From positions 3,727,970 to 3,791,969 of the forward strand of contig NW_023998455.1 in NCBI RefSeq assembly GCF_014805625.2: DNA of 64,000 nt. The letters are read 5' to 3'. The position numbers were made by a program, and so were the translations under genes. Shown here piece after piece: positions 1 to 10,126 of this stretch (the stretch's first letter is position 1; every line of letters starts with the position of its first letter). This stretch comes from Glossina fuscipes (lineage: Eukaryota > Arthropoda > Insecta > Diptera > Glossinidae). Under the pieces are notes generated by a model. It was given only the letters and a program-made list of their open reading frames with translations. It had not been told where the DNA came from and did not search any database.

Positions 1-450
1 GATCTCGGGCTCTTGTGCTTGCTTTTTTCTTCAAACTCTTAAAATATCTTCAAACATGAGCTGATTGTGCTGGAAATTTTCTCAAAATCGATACACTGTC
101 AAAATTTCTTCGGTTTAAAAAAAAAAAAAAATTGCGTTTGAATAAATTTTTAAAATATAATATATATCTGAACATGAATCCTTTGAAAATGGAATTCATT
201 TTCAACGACGAGCCAGGCGGGAAAGGAGGTTAAAGGAGGTATAATAGACTTTATTTCCAGGAATCTAGAAGGATCGCCTTACAGTCAACTCTGTACATGA
301 TAAGGTAAACTATTGGTGTGTTTAAGTTGCTTTGCGGGAGGTAGGGTTTTCAAAAATATTATCCCTTTTTTAGGAAGCGTGATCCCTTTTTCGGTCTGTA
401 GATTCATTTTTTTGAAAAGTCATTTCTGACAAGAAAAAGCTGGAGAAAAA
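1..450. other. AT-rich non-coding start of window
   Basis: No open frame with coding character was seen. It holds an A-run at 117-131 and a short repeated motif (aaggaggt twice, 225-240). Nothing else recognised. Confidence 0.5.
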
Positions 451-672
451 ATGGTTAGGATTAGCAGCCTTGCGAGCTCGTACACCAATAAGCGCAGTAG
501 GGAGAAGCTCCTTCAGACAATGCGATCTAAGGGAGTCTTGTTGCAAGAGAGCTTCGGCATTTTACGCAAAGTTAGATTTGCTCTTCCTCGTAGAAGAAAG
601 CGGCATTCGTCCATCAATCTGCCATTTCAACTGAATTATGCTCTTTTTAACAATCCCGAATCGTTCTTGTAA
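451..672 (+). CDS. Small Arg/Lys-rich open frame, unrecognised
   Basis: This 73-codon frame starts with an ATG in good fly context (aaaaATG) and is rich in Ser, Arg and Leu, including a basic PRRRKRH stretch near residues 46-52. I recognise no domain, signal peptide or homologue. Its composition is less AT-driven than that of most chance frames here, and it lies about 570 bp upstream of the pseudo-protease on the same strand. It could be a small gene, a degenerate exon or chance; there is no evidence of transcription. Confidence 0.15.
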   Translation: MVRISSLASSYTNKRSREKLLQTMRSKGVLLQESFGILRKVRFALPRRRKRHSSINLPFQLNYALFNNPESFL

Positions 673-816
673 GGGTAGTTCAAGTTCGCTTGTATTCGTC
701 ATTAATTTTTGTTTTGATTGAAAATCAATTTTTCTTTCGTTTTGAAAAGTCTCTCATCTCTTTTTAGTCTGATGGAAGGCTGGTTGTTTTCAAAATATTT
801 CCGTACTAGAAGCTGA

Positions 817-1152
817 AATCGTATCGGCGGTCATGGTGGAAAAGGCAATGCCATCTATGAAACTGTAAAAAATGGAAATCGCTTAGTTCTCTTAGGATGT
901 GCTTCAGATAATCGAAAATTTGTTAAACTCTTACGTTCTAAGAAAGCAGTTGTAGACGATGCAGATGTCTGGTCTAACGGCCTGTACCGTATAAAACCGA
1001 TATTTTCAAATCATATAAAGGTTCGCCAGGAGCTTATTATACCGAAATTTTGGTCGATTATGTTTGCGTTCAACACTTTGTTTTTTCTCTTTACTTTTCA
1101 TTCAACGAAACTGAAGTTATTTGACAGCCTACTATGTCCCATACCAGAATGA
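817..1152 (+). pseudogene. ATG-less open frame (111 codons), possible exon or gene relic
   Basis: A frame directly after a TGA (814-816) stays open for 111 codons to the TGA at 1150-1152, but has no ATG in its first two thirds. It begins NRIGGHGGKGNAIYETVKNG and continues with a balanced amino-acid mix, so it looks more like coding sequence than most frames in this AT-rich window. It sits 91 bp before the start of the secreted pseudo-protease on the same strand. It may be an internal exon, a 5'-truncated gene copy, or chance. I do not recognise the family. Confidence 0.2.
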
Positions 1153-1243
1153 ACTTTAAACGTCATTCATATAATAATCATAACGCTTCAAAAATTTTCA
1201 TTTAGATTTGAATTCATTGCGAACGAAGTCAAGTTTGTGAAAA

Positions 1244-2737
1244 ATGTTCAAAAATTTAAAATTTTTCCTTTTTTTGTTAATATTTTTCATTAATTTAATC
1301 TCAAGCTTGGCAAACGCTAAGTTTGCTGAGGGACTACTAAATTGGAATACAACCACTCAACAGTTGAGGATTGGTGCTGGTCGTAGAAATTTCCCAACAA
1401 AAGAGCCCTGCTTTGTTGTTTCCCCCGTATGGTACAGTGCAAGTGAAGAGAATCAGATACATCACCAGCTGGGAGGTATTCTCAGCGAACGTATCATTAT
1501 AACAACCTGGGCACCCGATTTTTCCCATGAAAGAGAATCGATGGGATATTGCGTACTAGGCTTTAATCTGACACACGACGGAAATGAATTTATACCGTGG
1601 AGAATCGCAGTAAGCGCGGATGAAGGACCGGTTATTATGGAAAAAAAAGGCGATGGAAAGCATTTTTTTAAAATCACTTTAATATGGCTAGAGAAGCCTA
1701 TCATATTGAACACATATATTGGTGGCTATAATTTCACGGCACTTCCTCCAGTTGATCAGTCAGTAGAGGAAGGCTACACAACGCTCCCCAAAGATATACC
1801 GGATTTATGGAGTAGAACAGAAAGGAATGAAGGATGCGTACCATTTCTGGAGAAAAACGTGCTTAAGTATGCGCGCATAACAGTTATAGATCCTAATGGT
1901 AGCTATAAAAATTTATATGGAACTGGACCAGTGAAACAGGAAGCACCCTTTTTGCCTTTCGCATTACCTGTAAGTAGGTTAGAGGAACCACGTTGCAGAC
2001 TATGTGAACACCTGCGCGGAGGAGAAGGATCTCCCATCATACATAAAGGCGAGTTCTATGGACTTTATTTTCATCAGCTAATACGGGAAGAGTGTTGTAT
2101 ATCGAAAGAATATCACGTATTGGCTGCGGCTAGGGTCAATTTCTACGCAAAGTGGATTAACCACGTGAAAGCAATTTTAGAGAACGACGGTAAAAAAGTG
2201 CGATACTCACGATTATCTCCTTTCGTTATGTTTTATGGTAATGAAAGCAGTGGAGAAGTGATGGGTTTATTGACGTTTTTAGGTGAAAAGTTTGCCATTA
2301 CTCATCATTTGGATGAGAATAACGTTAAAGCTCTCCAAGTACTACCCGGCATTAAAAAATTGGACTCAGGTTTTGTCGGGGAAAAGCGTATAGCAATTAA
2401 AAAAGTAACCAATTCCGTTCCGGGAGAGACGCAACTGGCCTTAGTCGAGCTGGTGAGTGAAATAAATGATGGACATCAATTCGAAATAAATCTGCCAACA
2501 ACGTTGTATCCAATTTACGGATCGAAATGTGAAATAATGAAAATTTTAAACAAAAATACCAATAGCGATGAAATTACTTCTCGCAATAATTTTGTGTTTG
2601 GAAGTGACACAAAAATATTGCACGAAGTGCGGATAATTCGATGGAATTATAGAGAATGCAAAAGATATATAAGGGGACTTAAGGACAACCAATTTTGTAT
2701 ACGGTTCTCCTTAAGTCCCCTTATATATCTCTTTTAA
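1244..2737 (+). CDS. Secreted tandem S1-like pseudo-protease, C-terminus altered by hairpin
   Basis: The 497-residue single-exon protein has a clear signal peptide (residues 1 to about 25, hydrophobic core KFFLFLLIFFINLI, likely cleavage after ANA). Two degenerate trypsin-fold domains follow. Domain 1 (about 45-310) keeps the first-strand block GGILSERIIITTWA (77-90), a KITLIWLEKP segment (143-152) where IALLKL normally lies, GGEGSP (259-264) in place of GDSGGP, and a terminal WI (304-305). Domain 2 (about 320-485) has GLLTFLGEKFAIT (341-353), LALVEL (398-403) and a late IIRWNYREC block (464-472). His, Asp and Ser of the triad are absent at the expected places in domain 1 (Ser position is Glu261), so this should be a non-catalytic homologue, as in many fly immune or reproductive serine protease homologues. 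The start has good context (gaaaaATG). From about residue 464 the frame overlaps an inverted repeat, so roughly the last dozen residues are probably not original sequence. Exact function unknown. Confidence 0.8.
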   Translation: MFKNLKFFLFLLIFFINLISSLANAKFAEGLLNWNTTTQQLRIGAGRRNFPTKEPCFVVSPVWYSASEENQIHHQLGGILSERIIITTWAPDFSHERESMGYCVLGFNLTHDGNEFIPWRIAVSADEGPVIMEKKGDGKHFFKITLIWLEKPIILNTYIGGYNFTALPPVDQSVEEGYTTLPKDIPDLWSRTERNEGCVPFLEKNVLKYARITVIDPNGSYKNLYGTGPVKQEAPFLPFALPVSRLEEPRCRLCEHLRGGEGSPIIHKGEFYGLYFHQLIREECCISKEYHVLAAARVNFYAKWINHVKAILENDGKKVRYSRLSPFVMFYGNESSGEVMGLLTFLGEKFAITHHLDENNVKALQVLPGIKKLDSGFVGEKRIAIKKVTNSVPGETQLALVELVSEINDGHQFEINLPTTLYPIYGSKCEIMKILNKNTNSDEITSRNNFVFGSDTKILHEVRIIRWNYRECKRYIRGLKDNQFCIRFSLSPLIYLF

Positions 2738-2810
2738 GGAGAACCGTATACAAAATTGGTTCTCCTTAAGTCCCCTTATATATCTTTTGCATTCTCTATA
2801 ATTCCATCGA
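2638..2810. repeat. 77-bp-arm perfect-type hairpin (inverted duplication)
   Basis: The left arm 2638-2714 is the reverse complement of 2734-2810 with a single mismatch (C2686); the spacer is only 19 nt (2715-2733). The spacer repeats part of the right arm, so 2704-2731 is also a direct copy of about 2758-2785. An 8-bp direct repeat, atacggtt, lies at 2699-2706 and at 2810-2817. The left arm is in frame with the protease-like protein, so the right arm is most simply an inverted copy of coding sequence generated by template switching. An assembly chimera is the alternative. Confidence 0.9.
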
Positions 2811-2859
2811 TACGGTTAGATGGTGATATACAAAACCGTAATCATTGTGCATTGTAATG

Positions 2860-3540
2860 CGCAATGTATTCCAATTATTGGATTGAGTTTATGAGAAAAT
2901 GCACGATGAACACAATTACCAAGTAATATAGAAGAAAAGAAAGAACAACAGATGGTGGAGAAAAAGAAGAAGAAGAAGAAGAAGTAGAGTATTAAGAAGA
3001 ATCACGACGGCAACGGGCATTGCCAGCCAACCATCTTCATCACAATTCTATCCACCCTTTATTGTTTATATAGCCATAGATATTTCATCCGTTAACATTC
3101 ATGTGACGATGGTTAGTAACTTAATAATAAATAAATTGAGTGTTTCTGCATTTTTCTGGATTTTTTGAATTGTTAGCAACCAATGATGGCCGGGAATAGT
3201 CCATTCGAATCCTATCACTATCTGTCGGTAGAACGAGTTTGTTTCAGTTCAACATCTCAGCCTTCTATTTTTTTTGTTCAGGGCGAAGGTCTTTGTAAGC
3301 GGAACGTACGGCTCTTGTTAATTGGAGAATTTGCGAGGCACTGCGTTTAGACGTTTAGATGGATGTTATGCTATGAATCATAACAAATTCGGTCGGATCT
3401 GATCCATTTTTATATCTATACGACGCCTATAATATAAGAATGTGTATCGGAAATGTACTTTTGAAACATATACGATAGACGAACGAGGTTGTAATAAATC
3501 AAATAAATCTCTTCCATGTTGTAGAATATCTCTGATTTTG
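2860..3540. other. Intergenic, no gene seen
   Basis: Contains a short (GAA)n tract near 2965-2985. A 110-codon frame on the minus strand (3378-3710) is not credible: it lacks an ATG start and overlaps a copy of the dispersed GTCY repeat. Confidence 0.5.
3126..3135 (+). promoter_or_regulatory. Overlapping AATAAA polyadenylation hexamers
   Basis: Two overlapping AATAAA hexamers lie about 390 bp downstream of the pseudo-protease stop. They are the first clear + strand candidates for 3' end formation of that gene, but such hexamers are frequent in AT-rich DNA. Confidence 0.3.
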
Positions 3541-3700
3541 TTCATCCCCTTTATACCCATCACTGAACGATGAGGGGCATCAGGTAACCCCCAAACGATA
3601 AATATGTTGTTAATTAACATCAAATCGTCTAAGCCGATTTTTAGCATGTCCGTCCTTCTAATTATCTGTAGTAAAGATTCCTTCTGAGCATTGGCAAAGT
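3540..3700 (+). repeat. GTCY dispersed repeat copy (mini-me-like core)
   Basis: Shows the string 'tatacccatcactgaacgat', then a core 'aacatcaaatcgtctaagcc' and 'catgtccgtccttct'. The 19606-19830 copy has the same order (tacccatcaccgattggcga, then catcaaattctgaatcg, then catgtcagtctgtccctctg). Forward orientation. Confidence 0.6.
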
Positions 3701-3813
3701 TTTGCCACAATGAATATACCTCCTACCTTAGCTACTAGGTATAAAATCTAAAATCCAAAAACACTCATAATAAGATATGTTTACACAGATATTATTATTA
3801 TTATAACTTTATT

Positions 3814-3847
3814 TTGTTTGTTTGTTTGTTTGTTTGTCTGTTTGTTT
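3814..3847. repeat. (TTTG)n microsatellite
   Basis: About eight TTTG units with one TCTG interruption. Confidence 0.9.
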
Positions 3848-4680
3848 ATTTTCATTTGTTTTTATCATATACCGGGAAGTTAATAACAAAAATGTCACGT
3901 CTTGTGTCGTTGAAGTAAGTGTCACGCACATACGCTAAAGCAAGTGACAACAGTGAAGATTACCCTATGAAGGAACTCCTTGATGTTACATGCAAGACAT
4001 ATAATCAACTTTTAACACCAAGTCTTCATGAAAATTGTCACTTAGTTGCTTTAGATGAAGGCACCCACGCTAATCCGTTGAATTAGTTACTTAACTAACG
4101 CAGACTTTTTGCCGTCGTTTACAATCAATTTATCGCATGACAGCATTTTGAAATTTGTACACGTTTTATTTTCTAACAAATAATGCACTCAGTCAGTCAG
4201 CCATTGAGTCAGTCAGTCAGGTATGGCCTTAGAGAAGGCGAAAGGGGAAAAAATACTTTTTATATCAATTTTATAAAAATGAATGAAATTTTTAATTAAA
4301 TGAAAATCAAAGAAAGAAATTAAATCTTTTAAAGCCAAAACGTGCCCTTTTCATGTCACCGAGGAAATGAGTTTTGAAACGTTTGGTGAAGAAAGTGTTC
4401 AGGATTCAACTTTAATTTCCTCCAGTAAGCTTTGTAAGCCGCCTTTTATCTTTGACTTCCTCAAACTCTTTAAATGGGGCAAATAAAGTTAGTCCTAATC
4501 TGTCAAATTAACTCACAATGATGCATTGCAGGATCGTTAAAGACATAACGAAAATCTCGAGCTCGCATATTTCATATTATGGGGACTTTAACGTGTTACC
4601 AATGATAGGCACACAGGGCGCTGACACCAGGTCGTTGTACAAAGGCATATTAAATTTGCGCGGTTGTGTGTAACACGCAG
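3848..4680. other. Intergenic, no gene seen
   Basis: Moderately AT-rich sequence with short (CAGT)n tracts at about 4190-4220. No coding frame or RNA gene recognised. Confidence 0.5.
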
Positions 4681-4689
4681 AAAAACTTG

Positions 4690-5060
4690 GACTTGGACTA
4701 AAATTTCAGAATCATTTTCTGAATCGATTAAAGTTTATCTGTACCTCTGTCCGTCTTTGATGAAATTTGTTATATCGCCATGTTTTGGAATAAGAACGAA
4801 AGCCATTGCGGATCGGATCACTTTCTCGCCAAACTTTTTCGTTCTATATATAGATGCTATAAGATGACATACGGTATTTAAGGGTGGGCCGCGTCCCCTA
4901 AATATGTTGTCGCTTCTTTCATTATATTTCGAAGCAGGACGCGTATAAAATAAAATATGCGTGGACTAGGGAGGGCTAACTTAAAGCCAATCTTTGAAAC
5001 TTCGATAAATAAGGTTTCATAGAAAGAACATTCCCTGAGTTCCTTTAGCGGGAAGAGCAA
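4690..5060 (+). repeat. GTCY dispersed repeat copy with terminal hairpin
   Basis: Forward copy: core 'tctgaatcgattaaag' near 4717, GTCY tract 'ctctgtccgtctttg' near 4743, 'cggatcggatcac' near 4809, then the end 'ggtatttaagggtgggccgc'. The end can fold: ATTTAAGGG at 4876-4884 pairs with CCCCTAAAT at 4895-4903 (8 of 9 positions). The segment downstream of the hairpin is duplicated at 5158-5335. Confidence 0.65.
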
Positions 5061-5157
5061 CCGAAGGTAGAAAATGAAGGAAATTAATTTTTCTTATATA
5101 AGAACTTATTGGGAAGACTAGTTAGTTAGTTATGAATAAATGTAAAATGATGTAGAG

Positions 5158-5335
5158 TGTTTAATGATGGGCCGCGACCCATTACTATGTTGTCGCTTGT
5201 CAATTTTCCTAAATATTTTATTATTTTTCAGTTACGCACGACTATAAAATATGTCTTAGCAAAGCAATCTTTGAAGCCTCACTAAATAAATTTTCATAGA
5301 AAGAATGTTCCCTGAGTTCTTTTATTGCGTTTTTT
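5158..5335 (+). repeat. Diverged direct duplicate of 4876-5055
   Basis: Shares in order 'tttaatgatgggccgcg', 'atgttgtcgctt', 'ctataaaatatg', 'caatctttgaa', 'aataaattttcatagaaaga' and 'ttccctgagttc' with the segment 282 bp upstream. Its own hairpin, TGATGGG/CCCATTA (5165-5171 with 5178-5184), differs in sequence from the upstream one but pairs. Confidence 0.65.
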
Positions 5336-6640
5336 CAACTTGATGAATTAATTGAATTTTTCGAATACATGAAAAAAAAAAAAAAATCATTATCTTGAAG
5401 CAATTTTTTTCCTATGAAATTTCGAATTGTTCTCGAAGTGCTCGAGCAAGACTGTCTGTCTGCCTCTTGATTCCTAATTTCTGTACATCACTAATAGAAT
5501 TTCTCTTCGGGTTCATTTAAAAGTATTTCCAATCTTGATGTCAATTTTCATACGTTTTTTTTTGGCATTTCGAAACACTTGGACTGTAAAACATACGCAT
5601 AAAATTCACTCGTCTCGTTGAGATTTGTTTAATTAGTCTTCTCTGGCCTTGCCTAGCCATTCATTGATTGCTGTGCGACTTTATTGCTTCTATTAAAGTA
5701 CGCATTGCTTATAAGAAAGCATTTCCTGCTAGCGGCCATCAGTCATAAGTCAATTTTTAAGCGACACAAAATTGATTTTTTTCAGTTTCCCGAGGGAGCG
5801 AATGTCCACTTCTTTGTTAAAATATTCAAGAAAACCTTGCATTAACTACGTAAACAATAACTTTGTTAGGTTTAATTAGTTTATAATCATCAATGAGATA
5901 TCATTTCTCATATATAAATATATATATATTATATATATTACATACATATGTATGAGGCAAAGAAAACTGACGGCGCTAATTGAAAGATGCAAACTAATAA
6001 ACTTTTGGATTACTCTTGGGAAAGATTTGTAAGTCAAATCTTGTAAAACGAATTCCTGTCGATCGATGTGTTGTTGTAACGTTGTTTTCAACCGAAACAA
6101 TTGCTAGATAATTTAAATTCGTGGAAGATAACTATATATAACTATAGATAACTATAGATAACTATATATCAAAACCCTATAGCCCTTACCCAGTTTTCTT
6201 CTTCTATCTTTTCTGGTATTATCCAATACGATATTAAATAATCTTTTAGTAGTCGCCTGTGTTTCCTTCATTGAAAAACCACAAATGTTTTTTTTTGTTT
6301 TTACGCTTAACGTTGCAATCAATCATCGCTTCAAAATAATTGACAAATGATTGAGGTGAGAATTTTTATCGTTAATTCAGTAGATTTTATTGAACTGTTA
6401 TGGTTACATTTGACGTAGGGCATAAAGACTGAGACCCTTTTAAAATCGAAGAGTTTAAAAAATTGGATTTCTTGTCGCTTTATTACTCTTGAGTTCAAAC
6501 CTAATTCACTTCACTTATCTAAGGCAGACAAGGTGAATATAATCCGGTCCTGTCTTTTTGCTTAGACTACCACGATAGTCGATTATAAGAAGAAAGTTTC
6601 TTAATACGTTTTTCTAAGATCACTGTGTCCAAGGAGGTCC
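5336..6640. other. Intergenic, no gene seen
   Basis: AT-rich DNA with a short (TA)n stretch near 5913-5940 and a small tandem ataactatag array at about 6128-6170. No gene recognised. Confidence 0.5.
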
Positions 6641-6708
6641 TTCTTAAATGAACACCGGCGTACTGCTGCCGGGTGGTAGTGCTTTATTTTTATATATTAA
6701 AATATCTT

Positions 6709-6709
6709 C

Positions 6710-6801
<92 letters not shown>

Positions 6802-6816
6802 CCTATCTATCTCTCC
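6709..6816. repeat. (CT)n grading into (CTAT)n microsatellite
   Basis: About 108 bp of CT dinucleotides with ATCT interruptions that change into CTAT tetranucleotides, a visible change of repeat unit within one tract. The Ser/Leu-rich open frame across it is an artefact. Confidence 0.95.
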
Positions 6817-7400
6817 AAACAAAACTCTGTGTTATCTTAAGCTTTCCTTTTACTGTTCATATTCATTCCAAGTGATCAGTGCTTGAATTCAGTTTGCATT
6901 GTATCATGGGACACTTGTCTTTTATAGAATTTTTCATAATATCTTTCATAATATTAATAGCTACTATTACTAATGCCAACGGTGACTTTATATATATATA
7001 TGCACTCTAAGCAAATAAACACATGTTGATATATGTCACACATGCGCCTCTACTTCATAAATAAAACTCATTAATTGCATTGTGCGTTAAACTTACATAC
7101 TCGTGACTAGTGGCGTAGTGGCATAGTGGCACAGTGTGACATACACATCCAACAATGATTGCTAGACATTTAGGTTACTTTGCGTATGTGTGTGTTTTTG
7201 TATGCAGCGTTATTGTCTTTAAACGAAAACTTTTCAAAATTTTGTAAAATTTCCTTTCTAAAAAAAAAACCAAAATATTTTTTTTTTTTTATTTATTTAT
7301 TTATCTTTTTTTTTTTGTATTTAATTATTTTCCCTCGGCATTAACATGTTGCCGTCATTATCATCATCTACATTCACAATATTATTGCAGACGAATTGCA

Positions 7401-7434
<34 letters not shown>

Positions 7435-7860
7435 TAATATGGCCGCCTAATTGGATCCGTAATATAAATATTTCTTGCCCGACGTTATTTCTAAATTATA
7501 TATATGTATATAAGTGTAGTATTGATTATTTTAGTTGTTATGTTTAGGGCCACTATACGCAAATTTATCAAATCTTTTATTATTATTATTATTATTATTA
7601 TTGCTTTTTGCATTTTTTAACGAAATTAAATGTTTGCATAACTGTTTCCACCTCTGGTGTAAATTTTGTAATTTCAGTAAAGCAATGAAACGTTAATTTT
7701 CGTTGAAACATTATATCTTCCATTGATTAAAAATGTTTTTTTTTTCTTTTTTATTTTTTTTATTTGTACAATGTATAAGCTCATGAGATTTGCCAGTAAG
7801 TTAAGTTAATGCATTGACGATTGTTTATTTTGCATATTTTGCATGGATTATGTAATTGGT
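6817..7860. other. Intergenic with simple repeats
   Basis: Holds (TA)n near 6988, (TG)14 at 7403-7430, (ATT)n at about 7573-7601 and several long T-runs. No gene recognised. Confidence 0.6.
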
Positions 7861-7861
7861 C

Positions 7862-8123
7862 CGCAAAAGTGGCCGAGTATGTAAGAACTGCGACTCTAAC
7901 AAGTGAGTATTCGCAGATTCAAATCTCAGCGCGGCAGAGTTTACTTTGGTCGCAGCTACAGTGTGCCGAGTTACCGGTTGGGCGTACAGACCTACTTCGT
8001 TGCATCCATCTTCCTATAGCGTTCCCTTTCCCCACTTCTACCTTTTTCTGGCCGACAAAGTGTTACACGAAAAGGGGACCCTGAATGATTGGGCCTTTAA
8101 AAGAAGAAAAAAAAAAAAAAAAA
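7862..8123 (+). mobile_element. tRNA-derived SINE with poly(A) tail (family 2)
   Basis: The head contains a pol III A-box-like sequence 'tggccgagtatg' (7870-7881) and a B box 'gattcaaatc' (7916-7925), spaced as in a tRNA gene with a long variable arm. A non-tRNA body of about 170 bp follows, ending in an A-rich tail at about 8101-8123. It shares the head type with the SINE at 48114 but has a different body and tail. It cannot be a functional tRNA: the acceptor stem does not pair. Two overlapping open frames here are chance. Confidence 0.6.
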
Positions 8124-8269
8124 CAAACAGATAAAAGAATTATATTCGGTTGTGACCGAGTTTTTTTTATACCCGCCACTGTTATCCTAAAAAAGGTGAA
8201 AGAAGTAAAAGAACCGAATTTTAATGCTCTACAATAAGCGGTGGACGCAAATGATTTTTTCTATTTTCA

Positions 8270-8600
8270 AAATAAAAGTCTTTGTCGTCTAGGCATATGA
8301 GCATTGTAGGCGTGTCTTTTGAAAAGTTTAGTTCAATTTCAAATTCTTTTTGCAAATTTGTAGGCATTTCATTAACGGGAGAATCTTTACCATAAACATT
8401 ATAAAATTGCGCAAAAAGACAGATGGACAGACGAATAGATGGACATGTTTAGGTGGATTCCAAATTTGAAACTGGCCAAGACTTTTATACGTTATAGGGT
8501 CTATGAGCGTTCCTTCTGCGCATTATGAAGGTATTGCAAAAACAATTAAATTTTGATACGCTTTAATATTGGATAGGCGTGGTCAATTTTTTGCATATTT
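8270..8600 (-). repeat. GTCY dispersed repeat copy
   Basis: Reverse-oriented copy: 'gacagatggacagacgaa' at about 8420, then core relic 'tccaaatttgaaactggcc' and 'tctatgagcgttccttctgcg'. The motif 'ataggcgtggtcaattt' (about 8573) also occurs at about 48010 and inverted at about 19990, so these three loci share one element type. Confidence 0.55.
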
Positions 8601-9510
8601 GCACCCAAATGCTCATAGAATTTTTGGTACATTTATTTATATATATTTACAATTTCGGTACGAAAAAATCGTTATGTTTATTTGAAATGTCCGTGACCGG
8701 GACTGGGAGCAGTTTAAAAAGCTGCAGAAAATCTAAAGAGCTCTCTCAAATAATTTTATTAATATTATTTTTTTACTTCAAGAAAATCATTTGATTTATT
8801 TTTTATTGTACTTGTTTAATATATTACTTAATTTAAAGTTTTATTGATTAAGAAAATCTTTTAACTAAAACTATTGGTAAATAGATTATTTTATAATAAA
8901 CTAAAAAAAAAAAGGAAACAAGAAAAAAAAAAAATTAAAAATTAAATAAATTGCTTGCTGCTATTCCCCATAATGATTGATGTGAAGCAATACAAAAATC
9001 CAGCTACTACTGGGCGTTACGAGCAATACTGTTGATGTTAACCATCAGCTCGCGGTAGCAGACCGAAAGCTTCGACTACTTAAACTAAAGCAAAAATTCA
9101 GAAAAAAAAAGAAAGAAAAAAAAAACGAGAAAAATATGTAGCATTAAATTTATTAAAAAGCAAAATCTAATATTATAAAGGAAGTTGATGACGGTGATGT
9201 TGAAGTTATTAGGAAAGCTATAGTTTGGTAACAAGATATTTTTAAACAAGAGATGGCGTAAAATTAATGTCTGATCTAAGTAATTTTTGTTTAAGGAGCA
9301 TAATTATATTTAATTAGCGTAATTGATACTCTATACCAAAGACGACTTAATTTCGAAAACTTTTTCAATTTATTGAACGGCATTACTACAAACATCATTT
9401 CATACTTGAAGTAAATTTGAAACTCTTATGAATTGTTGCGCAGTAATTTCGTTAAAGGATTTCGAAAGATATTCTATTTCCAGTAGTGTAACTTTAAAAG
9501 TTAAAAGAAT
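8600..9510. other. Intergenic, no gene seen
   Basis: AT-rich, with A-runs at about 8905-8935 and 9102-9125. No gene recognised. Confidence 0.5.
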
Positions 9511-9514
9511 ATTA

Positions 9515-9960
9515 TAAGCGGGCAAGGTCGACAATTCACTTTTCTACTTTTGTACAATTATTCATTCGGTTTCATAGGAATATGCAAAAAATTACGCATT
9601 AGTTTCATGCAAAGCATGGCATACTTTTCATAAAAATCCGAATATTCGAGGATCATATGACTCGATCCAATTTTGTCAAACTTAAATTACTTCTCAAAAA
9701 TTTTATTAGTTTTCAGATTTTAAAAATTGCAATTTTTTTTCATATAACGTCTTTTCAATCATACGGCATAATAGACTTCGTCCTTGGTAACCAATTTCAT
9801 CCAGATAGTTCAAAAATTGCGACCCATAGACTGAACACAAAACTACATAGGCAGATATCAAAAAGGACAGACGGACAGATAGGCTTAGGTTCAGAAAATG
9901 TTCCTCTTACATGCGCACGTCCGCATAATTTTAATATATCCAGCAACAACAAGTGATGTA
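9515..9960 (-). repeat. GTCY dispersed repeat copy (left half of head-to-head pair)
   Basis: Reverse copy: 'gcgggcaaggtcgac' end motif at 9524, 'tcaaaaattgcgacccata' at 9811, 'ggacagacggacagatagg' at about 9867, and 'caagtgatgtagggtacg' at 9951. It faces the forward copy at 10127-11095. Confidence 0.6.
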
Positions 9961-10126
9961 GGGTACGATAAGCAGTTAAGACTAGGCAATGGTGGAATAG
10001 GAAACTAGTTTTTTGGATGAATTGCGTAAACAACTTTACACTTGCATTGCTTTCTTCTCTTGCATAGTTAACAAAATCGAATGCATGGATATTAGGATCA
10101 ACCTTAGGTTCCAGGTAGATGTCGCC

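Noticed and set aside
225..250. Shine-Dalgarno-like aggaggt repeated before 'tataatag'
   Set aside because: Looks bacterial, but no frame follows and everything around it is insect-like; coincidence.
3190..3230. 'tggccgggaatag' followed by 'cattcgaatcc' as a pol III promoter pair
   Set aside because: The A-to-B spacing is far too short for a tRNA or SINE head.
3378..3710. 110-codon minus-strand open frame
   Set aside because: It starts at TTG, has no ATG near the start, and its middle is the GTCY-family core, so it is repeat-derived.
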